A stretch of 42,732 bases of DNA from Bacteroidota bacterium (GCA_030618105.1 JAUXED010000008.1:1-42732); one strand, 5' to 3'; shown: positions 30,201 through 38,132, counted from the first letter of the stretch. Program-made: numbers and translations. The notes: generated by a model from the letters alone, not told the origin.

Positions 30201-33200
30201 CTTGCTGTTCAAAAGGGAGGTTAAAATGTAGCAACAATTCCTGGATGTATTTTCTCAGTATTCTGTTATAACCTTCCAGTTTAGCCAGGTCACCGGAAAT
30301 ATCATTCTCATTTACTTTAATTGATAGTATTTTGGTTTTTGCATCAGAGAACAGAATTTTTTCCAGTTCTATCAGTATCTCCTGCATAATAGTTAGTTCA
30401 TCCGGGTTATCAAGTATATACCGGTCTGGCTGGAATTCCAGCTTGCTTTTAATATACTTTAGCAGGGTTGTTTTTCCATATTTGGCAATTACCGTATTGA
30501 TATCAAGCTTTTTAAGGTGTGGAATATTTCGATAAATCTGAGGAAGAAGGTTTTCATATATTTTTGTAAATGCTTTGGATGAGATGAATTCCGTCAGATT
30601 TCTGCATTTTCCTACATTTTCATAAAACTCCAGAACTGCATTCTTCGAATCACCAATTGAATTTATTGAGACCCCGCATTCTTTTGGGAAAGCATGATAA
30701 AGGGTTTTTATATCACTGATTTTTAACGAATTGTTGATCTTTTTATCAAGATCACGGATGATGTAGAAATCTTCAAGGATATTCCTGATCAGTTCGCTAT
30801 CATTACGAATACTGAATATTTCATTCAGAATATCTTCAGTCCGCTTTGTTTTATTAGAAGGATTATTCTTTGCTTCATAGAAAATTGACCAGTACTTCAG
30901 AAAGATCCTCAGTGCATTTTCAAATTCTTTGATATAAATATCATAACTGTCTGCTGTACCTTCCAGGTAATCACCCAGAGAGAATCGCAAGAATCCTGTC
31001 TGGTAGGGGATAAGAGCAATACCACGCTGGTCAGCCAGTTTCTTTGTGAATTTTTCAAGATCCTGGTACGAGAAAAAGTTTTTCAGATGAAGATTGAACA
31101 GGTATGACCCGTCTGAGTCGAGTATGCCAATTTGGTTTTCTTCGTTTTCAGATAAAACTGATAACGCCTTTTCTCTGGCCAGATCAAGTCTTTTATTAGC
31201 TTCCTGCCGGAAGATCTTATTCACTCTGAATTCATTCAACTCCTGTACGAGGTGTTCTTTGTAATAGCTGAAAAACGGAACACCTTTGTATTTGAAATCA
31301 TCGGGTAGTTCCAGCACGTCGAGTTTATCGAGGGAGACAAGCTCTTCAAGAAGGAACAGGTGAAGCGGACTTCCTTCGAATAATGACGGATTTCGTGTAC
31401 GGTCTTTGTGCCCGTTTTCACGGACATTGATATTATCACGGATCTCCGTCATGATATACTTTTTCAGCTTATCTTTTATCTTATACCGTGAAGCGTCTTT
31501 TGGAAGACTTTCGTCCATCCTGTCTTTTATCTTTTTTGCCAGTTGGGCGGTTTCCAGAATATTTATCAGAATGAACAGGGAGTTTGTGTTCCCTTTTTCA
31601 ACTCCGAATTGTTCCCTGGCATAATCGATCACATCTTTTCTGACGGGTGTAGCTATCAGTGAGCCGAGACGATCTCCTGTTGCACCAAGATTTTTTGTTG
31701 TAGAGAGAGATGATACAATACTTATCCTGGCAAATGAACCAATATTATTCATGATATACCTTGAAATAGTCCGCCATTTCGGTTCTTCAGGATCCTCAAT
31801 TTTTACAGCATCGTTATATGCTTCGTCCAAAAATAAAGTAAGTTTACTGTTATTAAGAAACTTAAGGAATTTTATCAGGTGAATGTTATTAAAATCGGTG
31901 AATCCTGATGGGTTGGACGGATCGTTGATAACAAGGGTTGAGTTTTCGCAGAACCGGTCCCACAAATTTCCTGTTTCGTCGAATAACTGAAAAGTGCTTT
32001 TTATCCGTTCAAGCTTTATGAGCAATCGCTCCCAGTCAACCCGACCCTCTTCGGTGAGTTCAATTTCAATATCAAAAGGATTCAGGTCAAAACGATCGGG
32101 CGGAAACAGATCTTTATACTCCCAGGCAGCTTCCTGGTTGAAAAAAATGAACGGGTTTGGTCTGCGGTTCTTATAAAACAACAGGTCTCGTATAATCATT
32201 TGCACATCATCTGAAATAGATGTTTTTTTCAGGTTTCCCAGGTTGCTTATGAATTCGTTAATGATCTGTTTACCGGCTGGATCTTTTTTATTGTACTTCT
32301 CCTCAATTCCAAGATCAATCAGCAGGTTTCTGAATCGCCCCTGGTTATCTGCACTGTTTTCGACCTTTGTGAGGTATTCTTTATACTTTTCAAGAAAAAG
32401 GTTTATTCCAAAGTTTTTATGGAAATGGTTATGGATTGTTCTCTGGTAATTATCAGGAACGATATCCAGGATAGTTCTGCACCTTTTTATTATTGAATCC
32501 TTTACAGGTTTAAGAGGGCGTTTGAGCAGGTATTCTCCGTATGTTCTTATCTGGTTACGTCCGCCACCTTCAACAACTGTTGCTATATGCAGACTTTTGT
32601 TCTCAGAATAAAAATATGCAAGGGTTCTCTCTTCAAATTCACTTATCATCTCCCGGTTGATGATTTTATGATTTTCAGTGTCCCTTGTGTTTTCTATCAG
32701 GTTGATATATGCTCCGAATTTTGAAAGGATGTACTTATCCTTAATTACCTGGCGGGCAAATTCATCAAATTTGTAAAGAATAATATCCTGATCGGGATCA
32801 TCAGGATTGGCTAACTGTTCCTCTTTCAGTTGCCTGAGTTCCTTGTCATATTCAACTATTTTTTCTTCGATCTTTTGTCTGAAATATTTCAAATTCCTGG
32901 AGTTAACCTTATCATGGATAAGGCGGAGATTCAACTGGCTGTTGGCAAGGGCACCCAGTTTCTTGGTATGAACCTTATTAAGTGTATTTATAATACCATT
33001 ATGCAGGCAAAAGATCAGGGATGTATTAGTTGACCGGGACTCAGGTGAATCATCAATAAATACCATTCTTGTCAGTAAAGGGAACCACCGGAAGGCATTG
33101 AACGGGTTCTTTCTCATATTCCTCATCTTGATAGCGAAAATACTGGTGCCGTCTTCATAAATCTCATTATAAAGCTTTTCTGCTGTTGAAAATTCGAGAA

Positions 33201-33963
33201 CCCTAACGCTGTTTTTGCTGAATACTTCTTTTGTAAGCAGATCAATGGTTGTTTCGGCAGTGCCCGAAACAATGGTACGTATGAAACCGTTGAGTCCTTT
33301 GAAATTTACCGTCGATTCGGTGCGGGCCAGAAAATTGTCCTTTTCTGCACTTGTGGTATAATGGGTCGACTGGTTGATCATCTGATCCATTACATCAAGC
33401 ATATAATTCCACTGTGCTTCTTCAATATCACCACTTACTCCGATCAGATCACGAAATTTCCGGAGTTCCCTGACCTTGTCACCCAGCAATATCCTGTAAA
33501 GAAAGTCGATAGTTACCTTTGTAATGGGAGGTGTACCAAGTGAATAATCATGAGTTTTAAGAATATTTCTGAACTGGATTTTTGTTTTATCGTCAACTTG
33601 TTCAGTATCAATGAGTTCGTTGAGCATCTTATAAAAAACCTGCCTTCTTGCACTGTACTCAAATGCTTTTGAGTTTTCATGGGGCATCAGCATCAGGGAA
33701 ACATCTATGTAGCCGGGAATAGCCTCCTTTAGTTCCAGCAGGTATTTCCCGATCTCAGCCTGCTGCCTTGCAGGATCATCAGGCTCTTCATAACATAACC
33801 TCACAAAATTCGTAAGGCTTTCAAAGACCCGGTCGGGAAGAAAGTTCTCTGCTCTTTCACCAAGTTGAGTATAAAGATCAACAAACCTTCTGGCTTCCTG
33901 ATTGAGTGTGGCTTTTGGTTCTCCGGATAATTGCATAACTAAGTTGTTTTTTGAAAAAGGCAA
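27268..33963 (-). CDS. 2231-aa multidomain protein: fold-type-I PLP aminotransferase-like domain plus PEPCK/HprK-like P-loop kinase domain
   Basis: VINDPSNPSGF, LFLDEAYND, SLSTTKNLGATGDRLGS (K757) and FLRFSLG; second domain VIQVSGDSGVGKSEMLAAMM (K1709), IAGDMFHLF. The start may be M10 at 33936, since a -7-like box lies only 8 bp from 33963. Confidence 0.75.
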   Translation of the reverse strand: MPFSKNNLVMQLSGEPKATLNQEARRFVDLYTQLGERAENFLPDRVFESLTNFVRLCYEEPDDPARQQAEIGKYLLELKEAIPGYIDVSLMLMPHENSKAFEYSARRQVFYKMLNELIDTEQVDDKTKIQFRNILKTHDYSLGTPPITKVTIDFLYRILLGDKVRELRKFRDLIGVSGDIEEAQWNYMLDVMDQMINQSTHYTTSAEKDNFLARTESTVNFKGLNGFIRTIVSGTAETTIDLLTKEVFSKNSVRVLEFSTAEKLYNEIYEDGTSIFAIKMRNMRKNPFNAFRWFPLLTRMVFIDDSPESRSTNTSLIFCLHNGIINTLNKVHTKKLGALANSQLNLRLIHDKVNSRNLKYFRQKIEEKIVEYDKELRQLKEEQLANPDDPDQDIILYKFDEFARQVIKDKYILSKFGAYINLIENTRDTENHKIINREMISEFEERTLAYFYSENKSLHIATVVEGGGRNQIRTYGEYLLKRPLKPVKDSIIKRCRTILDIVPDNYQRTIHNHFHKNFGINLFLEKYKEYLTKVENSADNQGRFRNLLIDLGIEEKYNKKDPAGKQIINEFISNLGNLKKTSISDDVQMIIRDLLFYKNRRPNPFIFFNQEAAWEYKDLFPPDRFDLNPFDIEIELTEEGRVDWERLLIKLERIKSTFQLFDETGNLWDRFCENSTLVINDPSNPSGFTDFNNIHLIKFLKFLNNSKLTLFLDEAYNDAVKIEDPEEPKWRTISRYIMNNIGSFARISIVSSLSTTKNLGATGDRLGSLIATPVRKDVIDYAREQFGVEKGNTNSLFILINILETAQLAKKIKDRMDESLPKDASRYKIKDKLKKYIMTEIRDNINVRENGHKDRTRNPSLFEGSPLHLFLLEELVSLDKLDVLELPDDFKYKGVPFFSYYKEHLVQELNEFRVNKIFRQEANKRLDLAREKALSVLSENEENQIGILDSDGSYLFNLHLKNFFSYQDLEKFTKKLADQRGIALIPYQTGFLRFSLGDYLEGTADSYDIYIKEFENALRIFLKYWSIFYEAKNNPSNKTKRTEDILNEIFSIRNDSELIRNILEDFYIIRDLDKKINNSLKISDIKTLYHAFPKECGVSINSIGDSKNAVLEFYENVGKCRNLTEFISSKAFTKIYENLLPQIYRNIPHLKKLDINTVIAKYGKTTLLKYIKSKLEFQPDRYILDNPDELTIMQEILIELEKILFSDAKTKILSIKVNENDISGDLAKLEGYNRILRKYIQELLLHFNLPFEQQAIEPTFEQLANSTALKFNEIVGLSVNDLNPDIFMNLYIEKIDNRLHDLNRDEMIRKYPGVIQQTISKQIHNSHHTTVNKILFLYLLQKDSCFETRVIEKISRFTGHFDNTEPEDIKLIKEDLISRLIPAEITTLMDEIFIQRNVKIMPEQLHDEVREMVLFFISLANMTKNNEYYKKYNHILIRLVETEFMQQNSSINEMVQHGIVLHRDFSIKSNTLEKWNKGSLSWIAQLMSRCGVIAWEQPVQTHTRIATDAKKREYPYYKVDRIEDPSVNKKIADNPNRNEFIKKMQVSPLSSFFTKRLALFAQNLDEEDYRCKIVNIGLVKELHIIQKSFLKYLTDNYRLIGPGFVKLNEVQKFIPDIILLLGAPEKVISFPQIGYFDLKGPNGNIKTIVTPLKKSADYFGNIKKPRLTMVNEKVKELGGIPFHGSLFAVEEDDGSIFVIQVSGDSGVGKSEMLAAMMLKWMKKDLPGIRSIKMIAGDMFHLFPDEEGNLYGIGTETGDFSRVTDFDPDFIKYYNSLFESSADSNVNDLNSRSTISGLCDINMPFKIDIMLTAYNFAKEEAGLKRYANPENFFLYRDSHGERKEKATSSDNPHIQRTLLRYTGDRNIVEIIDQHGNYLDDILSWEKDEYTGAFYLSSSYKMMDKIDIEDIVNKIFIKKYFNRNNKEFLINKVRFNIIENRFIIDAKCTDGDSKISFPIDRDFFGTLFKTLASTPAGNPFIAEPGESESKKHLIEILKGKPDGKGKGKNIQLGILSTDLGKKGKEITGPQKAAADVRTLIREVRIMHPDLDKKKNHVKSLIVECYKHLFRHHKHNMEIWRYNFYLYQLDEMRKARLVRVDDMKTKIDLSGLAGFYPLPKNHKFSPLLITPNINIELNGFSETYEQLMWLPNNQEFANQFYLDCEKVYVAKGYSKDTIINNMVIQLLLMNGYIAVEDLTRGRITEKANRETIAAAKFTAVRKLKEIESEKTGKK

Positions 33964-33970
33964 AATCTGT

Positions 33971-33978
33971 CAAAATTA
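33971..33978 (-). promoter_or_regulatory. Candidate -7 box TAATTTTG for the 2231-aa gene
   Basis: CAAAATTA on the + strand; TAnnTTTG on -. Confidence 0.35.
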
Positions 33979-34137
33979 CAAACATCACATGTTAAAAAAC
34001 ATATTAAGTACCATATTGTTATCAACATTTTTCAAACATATTATGGGATTTACATAAATTTGCAAAAGGGAGACGCGATCGGTTTTAGTAATCGAACTTT
34101 AGTTATATTGGTTGTTGGAAAAATTTACAACTTTTAA

Positions 34138-34164
34138 TCCTCCTTCGCGTTCCGCTTCGGAGGA
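34138..34164. repeat. Hairpin TCCTCC-TTC-GCG-TTC-CGC-TTC-GGAGGA
   Basis: Read directly; GC-rich small palindrome in an AT-rich leader. Confidence 0.7.
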
Positions 34165-34258
34165 CGAGAAGAGAGTGTTTAATACCATTTATTGTGAAAC
34201 GAGTCCCTGTATTTTTTGTATCATAATAATTTTGAAAAATATAAAATACATGAACCGA

Positions 34259-34277
34259 ATCCCGAAAAAATCGGGGT
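34259..34277. repeat. Hairpin ATCCCGA-AAAAA-TCGGGGT
   Basis: CCCGA/TCGGG arms just upstream of the epimerase start. Confidence 0.7.
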
Positions 34278-34314
34278 GAGCTACATATGACCATTGAAAA
34301 TAAATTATAAACAT

Positions 34315-35454
34315 ATGAAAATAAGCAGAAAAAAATTCCTTGCTTTAACAGGTTTAGCAGGTTCTTCACTTGTTTTTCCGGGGAACAGTGTATTAGCCGG
34401 TGAGGTTAGCAGGGCAGGAAAAGGTGATGCCAAAAAAGCATCAATCACCTACAAGAAAATAAAACTCGAACTGGGTCATACATGGACTATTAGTCGCGGC
34501 AGTACTGACTATAAAGAAGATGTATTTGTTTTTTACGAAAAAGACGGGATAACAGGAATAGGAGAGGCGGCGCATATGACAGGTGCCGGGCAGAATGCTG
34601 ACAGAACAATATCTGAACTGAAAAAAATTATACCTGTTTATGTCGACTCAGACCCTTTTGAATTTTATGAATTGCCTGATAGGGTTAATGCTGAGATTAA
34701 ATATATATCACCGGCAAAAGCAGCACTTGATATTGCACTTTTCGACTGGCTTGGAAAGAAACTTAATATTCCTGTTCACAGGTTTTTTGGTCTTGATCCG
34801 AATAAGTTCGTACATACCTCTTTCTCAATAGGATTTGATAAGCCTGAGATAATAAAACAGAAAGTCAGGGAAGCTGATCCGTATAAAATATTGAAAGTGA
34901 AATTAACAAACAGTAACGATCAGGAAATAATTTCAACTATTCGCCAGGTTACAGATAAGCCGATACGGGTTGATATAAATGAGGGGTGGACAAATAAGGA
35001 AAAGGCTATAAGAAAAATTGAATGGCTGGCAAAACAGGGTGTGGAACTTATTGAACAACCTATGCCTGTGGATATGATAAAGGAAACTAAATGGCTGAGA
35101 GAGAGATCGCCTGTACCAATTGTTGCCGATGAAGCAATAAATACAGCCAAAGATATACCCGCGATTGCGGAAGCATACGATGGCATCAATATTAAACTGA
35201 TGAAATCAGGTGGAATACTTGAAGCTTTCCGTATTGCAATTGTTGCAAAAACTTTTAATCTTGATATAATGATTGGTTGTATGATCGAGTCATCAGTGGC
35301 AATTAGTGCAGCCGTTCAACTCCAGCCACTCGCAAGATGGCTCGATCTGGATGGCTCCCTTCTCTTAAAAAACAACCCGTACAAAGGTGCCGAATTCCGT
35401 GATGGACACTGGATTATGCCTGTAAGTCCGGGGATAGGAGTAGAGGGAATATAG
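34315..35454 (+). CDS. Dipeptide epimerase (enolase superfamily, L-Ala-D/L-Glu epimerase-like), exported
   Basis: Signal-like N-terminus; KxK in YKILKVKLTN, DINEGW, EQPMP, VADEAINTAKD, NIKLMKSGG, DLDGSLLLKNNPYKG. Confidence 0.9.
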   Translation: MKISRKKFLALTGLAGSSLVFPGNSVLAGEVSRAGKGDAKKASITYKKIKLELGHTWTISRGSTDYKEDVFVFYEKDGITGIGEAAHMTGAGQNADRTISELKKIIPVYVDSDPFEFYELPDRVNAEIKYISPAKAALDIALFDWLGKKLNIPVHRFFGLDPNKFVHTSFSIGFDKPEIIKQKVREADPYKILKVKLTNSNDQEIISTIRQVTDKPIRVDINEGWTNKEKAIRKIEWLAKQGVELIEQPMPVDMIKETKWLRERSPVPIVADEAINTAKDIPAIAEAYDGINIKLMKSGGILEAFRIAIVAKTFNLDIMIGCMIESSVAISAAVQLQPLARWLDLDGSLLLKNNPYKGAEFRDGHWIMPVSPGIGVEGI

Positions 35455-35505
35455 GGAATATAGGGAATAGAGGGAGTAGAGGGATTAGAGGGAATAGAGG
35501 GGAAG
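35430..35505 (+). repeat. 9-bp tandem array GGAATAGAG/GGAATATAG (array C), overlapping the epimerase 3' end
   Basis: ggggataggagtagagggaatatagggaatatagggaatagagggagtagagggattagagggaatagagg. Confidence 0.93.
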
Positions 35506-35530
35506 AAAAGGAAGAAGTGGAATATTGGAA

Positions 35531-36220
35531 TTAATTTATCATCAACTTAGCTTTGGCAATATATTTTTCAATTTCTTGTGCCTCCTGGCTTTCAGGATAA
35601 TTATCTTTTATTTTCCGGTAGGTTTCCAGTGCTTTTTGAAATTTTTCCTGTGATTCATAAACCTGACCGGCCTTCATAAGATAAATTGGGTTTACAAATA
35701 CATTATCTTCAGTAGTTGCAGCTTTTTCGTAGTAAGTAATAGCTTTTGACGGTTCGTCAAGTTCAAGATAAGCATCACCAATAGCTCCTGTTGCAATCAG
35801 TTTTATCATTTTGTCATCTGAACTGAATTTTTCCAATTGCTCAATTGCCTGTTCAAATTCACCAAGGTGAAGAAATGAAATACCGGCATAGTAATGAGCA
35901 AGTTCAGCCGATTTAGTAATACCGTAATCATCGATAATATCAAGCATTCCAAGATTATTACCATCGCCGTAAAGAGCCAGGTTAAATGAGTCCTGCTCGA
36001 AGTATCTCTCGGCCATAAACATTTGCGACTGTGCTTCTTTTTCAGCGGGTATTGCAATGAAACGTTTATATCCCATAAAAGCAATAACAACCACAACTAA
36101 ACCCAAAATAATAATTGTCAGGAGTTTTTGATTATCTTCAATGTATCGTTCAGTACGGCTCAATGCACTTTCAACTTCTTCTAATTTGTCGGGTGCCTGA
36201 GACCTTTTTATTTTTACCAT
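35531..36220 (-). CDS. TPR-repeat membrane-anchored protein (YfgM-like)
   Basis: N-terminal TM (LLTIIILGLVVVVIAFMGYKRF) and TPR-like helices. Start at MVKIKRSQAPDK because a -7 box TACCTTTG (36257-36264, minus) lies inside the longer ORF call. Confidence 0.8.
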   Translation of the reverse strand: MVKIKRSQAPDKLEEVESALSRTERYIEDNQKLLTIIILGLVVVVIAFMGYKRFIAIPAEKEAQSQMFMAERYFEQDSFNLALYGDGNNLGMLDIIDDYGITKSAELAHYYAGISFLHLGEFEQAIEQLEKFSSDDKMIKLIATGAIGDAYLELDEPSKAITYYEKAATTEDNVFVNPIYLMKAGQVYESQEKFQKALETYRKIKDNYPESQEAQEIEKYIAKAKLMIN

Positions 36221-36256
36221 GATAGTGTTTTTATTACCTCTGTTAAAAAATCTCAG

Positions 36257-36264
36257 CAAAGGTA
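36257..36264 (-). promoter_or_regulatory. Candidate -7 box TACCTTTG for the TPR gene
   Basis: CAAAGGTA on +. Confidence 0.45.
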
Positions 36265-36323
36265 AATTTTTTGTGCTTTTAACAGAAATTATTGACATAA
36301 AAATAAGTGGAATATTATTTTCT

Positions 36324-36331
36324 TAACTTTG
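36324..36331 (+). promoter_or_regulatory. Candidate -7 box TAACTTTG for recF
   Basis: TAnnTTTG about 40 nt upstream of the recF ATG, divergent from the TPR-gene box. Confidence 0.5.
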
Positions 36332-36371
36332 TAAAAGTAAATTATACAACAGTAAAATTTAATCTGTTTTT

Positions 36372-37583
36372 ATGCATCTGCAGAATATTTCACTTATAAA
36401 TTTTAAGAACTACAGTCAGGTTGAATTGGAATTCTCGGCAAGAATTAATTGTTTTGTCGGAAATAACGGGGTAGGGAAGACAAATATCCTGGATGCCATT
36501 CACTACCTGTCACTTTCTAAAAGTTTTTTTAATTCAATTGACAGTCAGAATATTAAGTACGATGAAGATTTTTTTGTTATCCAGGGTGTTTTTTTCAGGG
36601 ATAACACACAGGAAAATATATATTGTAGTTCGAAGAGAAACAGGAAGAAACAGTTCAAAAGAAACAAGAAAGAGTACCAACGATTGGCAGACCATATAGG
36701 ATTATTACCGGTTGTTATGATCTCCCCTGCCGATAGTAATCTTATTACCGGCGGAAGCGATGAAAGGCGGAGGTTTATTAATGCTGTAATTTCTCAATAC
36801 GACAGGAACTATCTTAACGATCTTATTCAATATAATAAAGCACTGGCACAGCGAAACAGGTTACTGAAAGATTTTGCCCGGTCAGGCAGGTTCGACACTG
36901 AATCACTTGAATTATGGGATGATCAACTAATACCGCTTTCACAGAAGATATATACTAAAAGAATGGATTTTATTGATAAGCTCGTTCCTGTTTTTCAAAA
37001 GTATTATGATTCAATTGCCTCGGGAAAAGAATCGGTTGGTCTGGTTTACCATTCGCACCATCATGATTGTGACTTCAGGAACGTTTTCAGAGAAGCACTT
37101 GATAAGGACAGGATATTGCAATATACAACCAGGGGTGTCCACAAAGATGATCTGGTTCTTGAGTTGAATGGTCATCAGATAAAAAGAGTGGGTTCGCAGG
37201 GACAGCAAAAAACCTATCTCGTAGCATTAAAATTTGCTAAATATGAGTTTATTAGAGATGTAAGTGGTTTTAATCCGATTCTCCTGCTGGATGATATTTT
37301 TGATAAATTTGATGCATCCCGGGTTACACAGATCATTCACCTGGTTTCGGAAAACCAGTTCGGACAGATATTTATTACCGATACTCATCAGTCACGACTT
37401 GAAAAGATACTTTCTGAGTTATCTGCCGATTTCAGATTGTTCAGGATAAATAAGGAAATAGAGGAAATAAAGGGATTAGAGGGATTAGAGGGAATAGAGG
37501 GAATAGAGGGAATAGAGGGAATAGAGGGAATAAAGGGGATAGAGGGAATAGAGGGAGTAGAGGGAGTAAGAGTGAAGGAGTGA
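36372..37583 (+). CDS. recF: DNA replication/repair protein RecF with repeat-encoded C-terminal tail
   Basis: MHLQNISLINFKNYSQVELEFSARINCFVGNNGVGKTNILDAIHYLSLSKSFF, SQGQQKTYLVALKFAKYEFI, ILLLDDIFDKFD, GQIFITDTH; tail KGLEGLEGIEGIEGIEGIEGIKGIEGIEGVEGVRVKE. Confidence 0.95.
   Translation: MHLQNISLINFKNYSQVELEFSARINCFVGNNGVGKTNILDAIHYLSLSKSFFNSIDSQNIKYDEDFFVIQGVFFRDNTQENIYCSSKRNRKKQFKRNKKEYQRLADHIGLLPVVMISPADSNLITGGSDERRRFINAVISQYDRNYLNDLIQYNKALAQRNRLLKDFARSGRFDTESLELWDDQLIPLSQKIYTKRMDFIDKLVPVFQKYYDSIASGKESVGLVYHSHHHDCDFRNVFREALDKDRILQYTTRGVHKDDLVLELNGHQIKRVGSQGQQKTYLVALKFAKYEFIRDVSGFNPILLLDDIFDKFDASRVTQIIHLVSENQFGQIFITDTHQSRLEKILSELSADFRLFRINKEIEEIKGLEGLEGIEGIEGIEGIEGIKGIEGIEGVEGVRVKE
37453..37570 (+). 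repeat. 9-bp tandem array GGAATAGAG (array D), largely translated as (GIE)n in RecF
   Basis: ggaaatagaggaaataaagggattagagggattagagggaatagagg... in frame with recF. Confidence 0.97.
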
Positions 37584-37626
37584 TAAGACGATTGTACGAT
37601 AGAACGATTGTACGATAGTACGAAAA
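37582..37626 (+). repeat. 8-bp tandem array GATNGNAC (array G)
   Basis: gataagac gattgtac gatagaac gattgtac gatagtac. Confidence 0.9.
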
Positions 37627-37672
37627 AGAGAATAATGAATATCGATTAACGAATATCGAATTATGAAGTAAA

Positions 37673-37704
37673 AGACCAGTAACCAGTAACCAGTAACCAG
37701 TAAC
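37673..37704 (+). repeat. 8-bp tandem array CCAGTAAC
   Basis: gaccagtaaccagtaaccagtaaccagtaac. Confidence 0.95.
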
Positions 37705-37753
37705 AAATATTAGCTGAGTAAAATAACCAGACAGATTAATAACTTATGAATAT

Positions 37754-38044
37754 ATGCGTAAAAGTAACACTCAAACAATTGCAAGCGTCATAAAGGACTA
37801 CCTGAAAGAGGCTCAGATTGAAGGGAAACTAAAAGAGGTACAGGTTGTTAATTCCTGGGAAGAATTGGTTGGAAAAGTCATTGCACGCCGGACAAACAGG
37901 ATATATATCAAAAACGGAAAGCTCTACTTGCATATGAATTCATCAATTGTGAAAAATGAACTTCTGATGCACCGTGAAGGTATTATCGAAAGGATCAACA
38001 CCAATGCAGGGGAGGAGATTGTTAAGGAGATAGTTATACGATAG
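37754..38044 (+). CDS. DUF721 domain-containing protein
   Basis: Small protein next to recF; VVNSWEELVGKVIARRTNRIYIKNGKLYLHMNSSIVKNELLMHREGIIERIN. Confidence 0.88.
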   Translation: MRKSNTQTIASVIKDYLKEAQIEGKLKEVQVVNSWEELVGKVIARRTNRIYIKNGKLYLHMNSSIVKNELLMHREGIIERINTNAGEEIVKEIVIR

Positions 38045-38124
38045 AACGATGGAACGATAGAACGATGGAACGAAGGAACGAAAGAACGATAGAACGAAGG
38101 AACGGTGGAACGGTGGAACGATAG
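38037..38124 (+). repeat. 8-bp tandem array GATAGAAC/GATGGAAC (array H)
   Basis: gatagaac gatggaac gatagaac gatggaac gaaggaac gaaagaac gatagaac gaaggaac ggtggaac ggtggaac. Confidence 0.95.
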
Positions 38125-38132
38125 CGAGCTTA

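Noticed and set aside
37485-37706. 73-aa minus-strand ORF (YSLYSLYSLYPLYSLYSL)
   Set aside because: Antisense reading of array D; repeat artefact.
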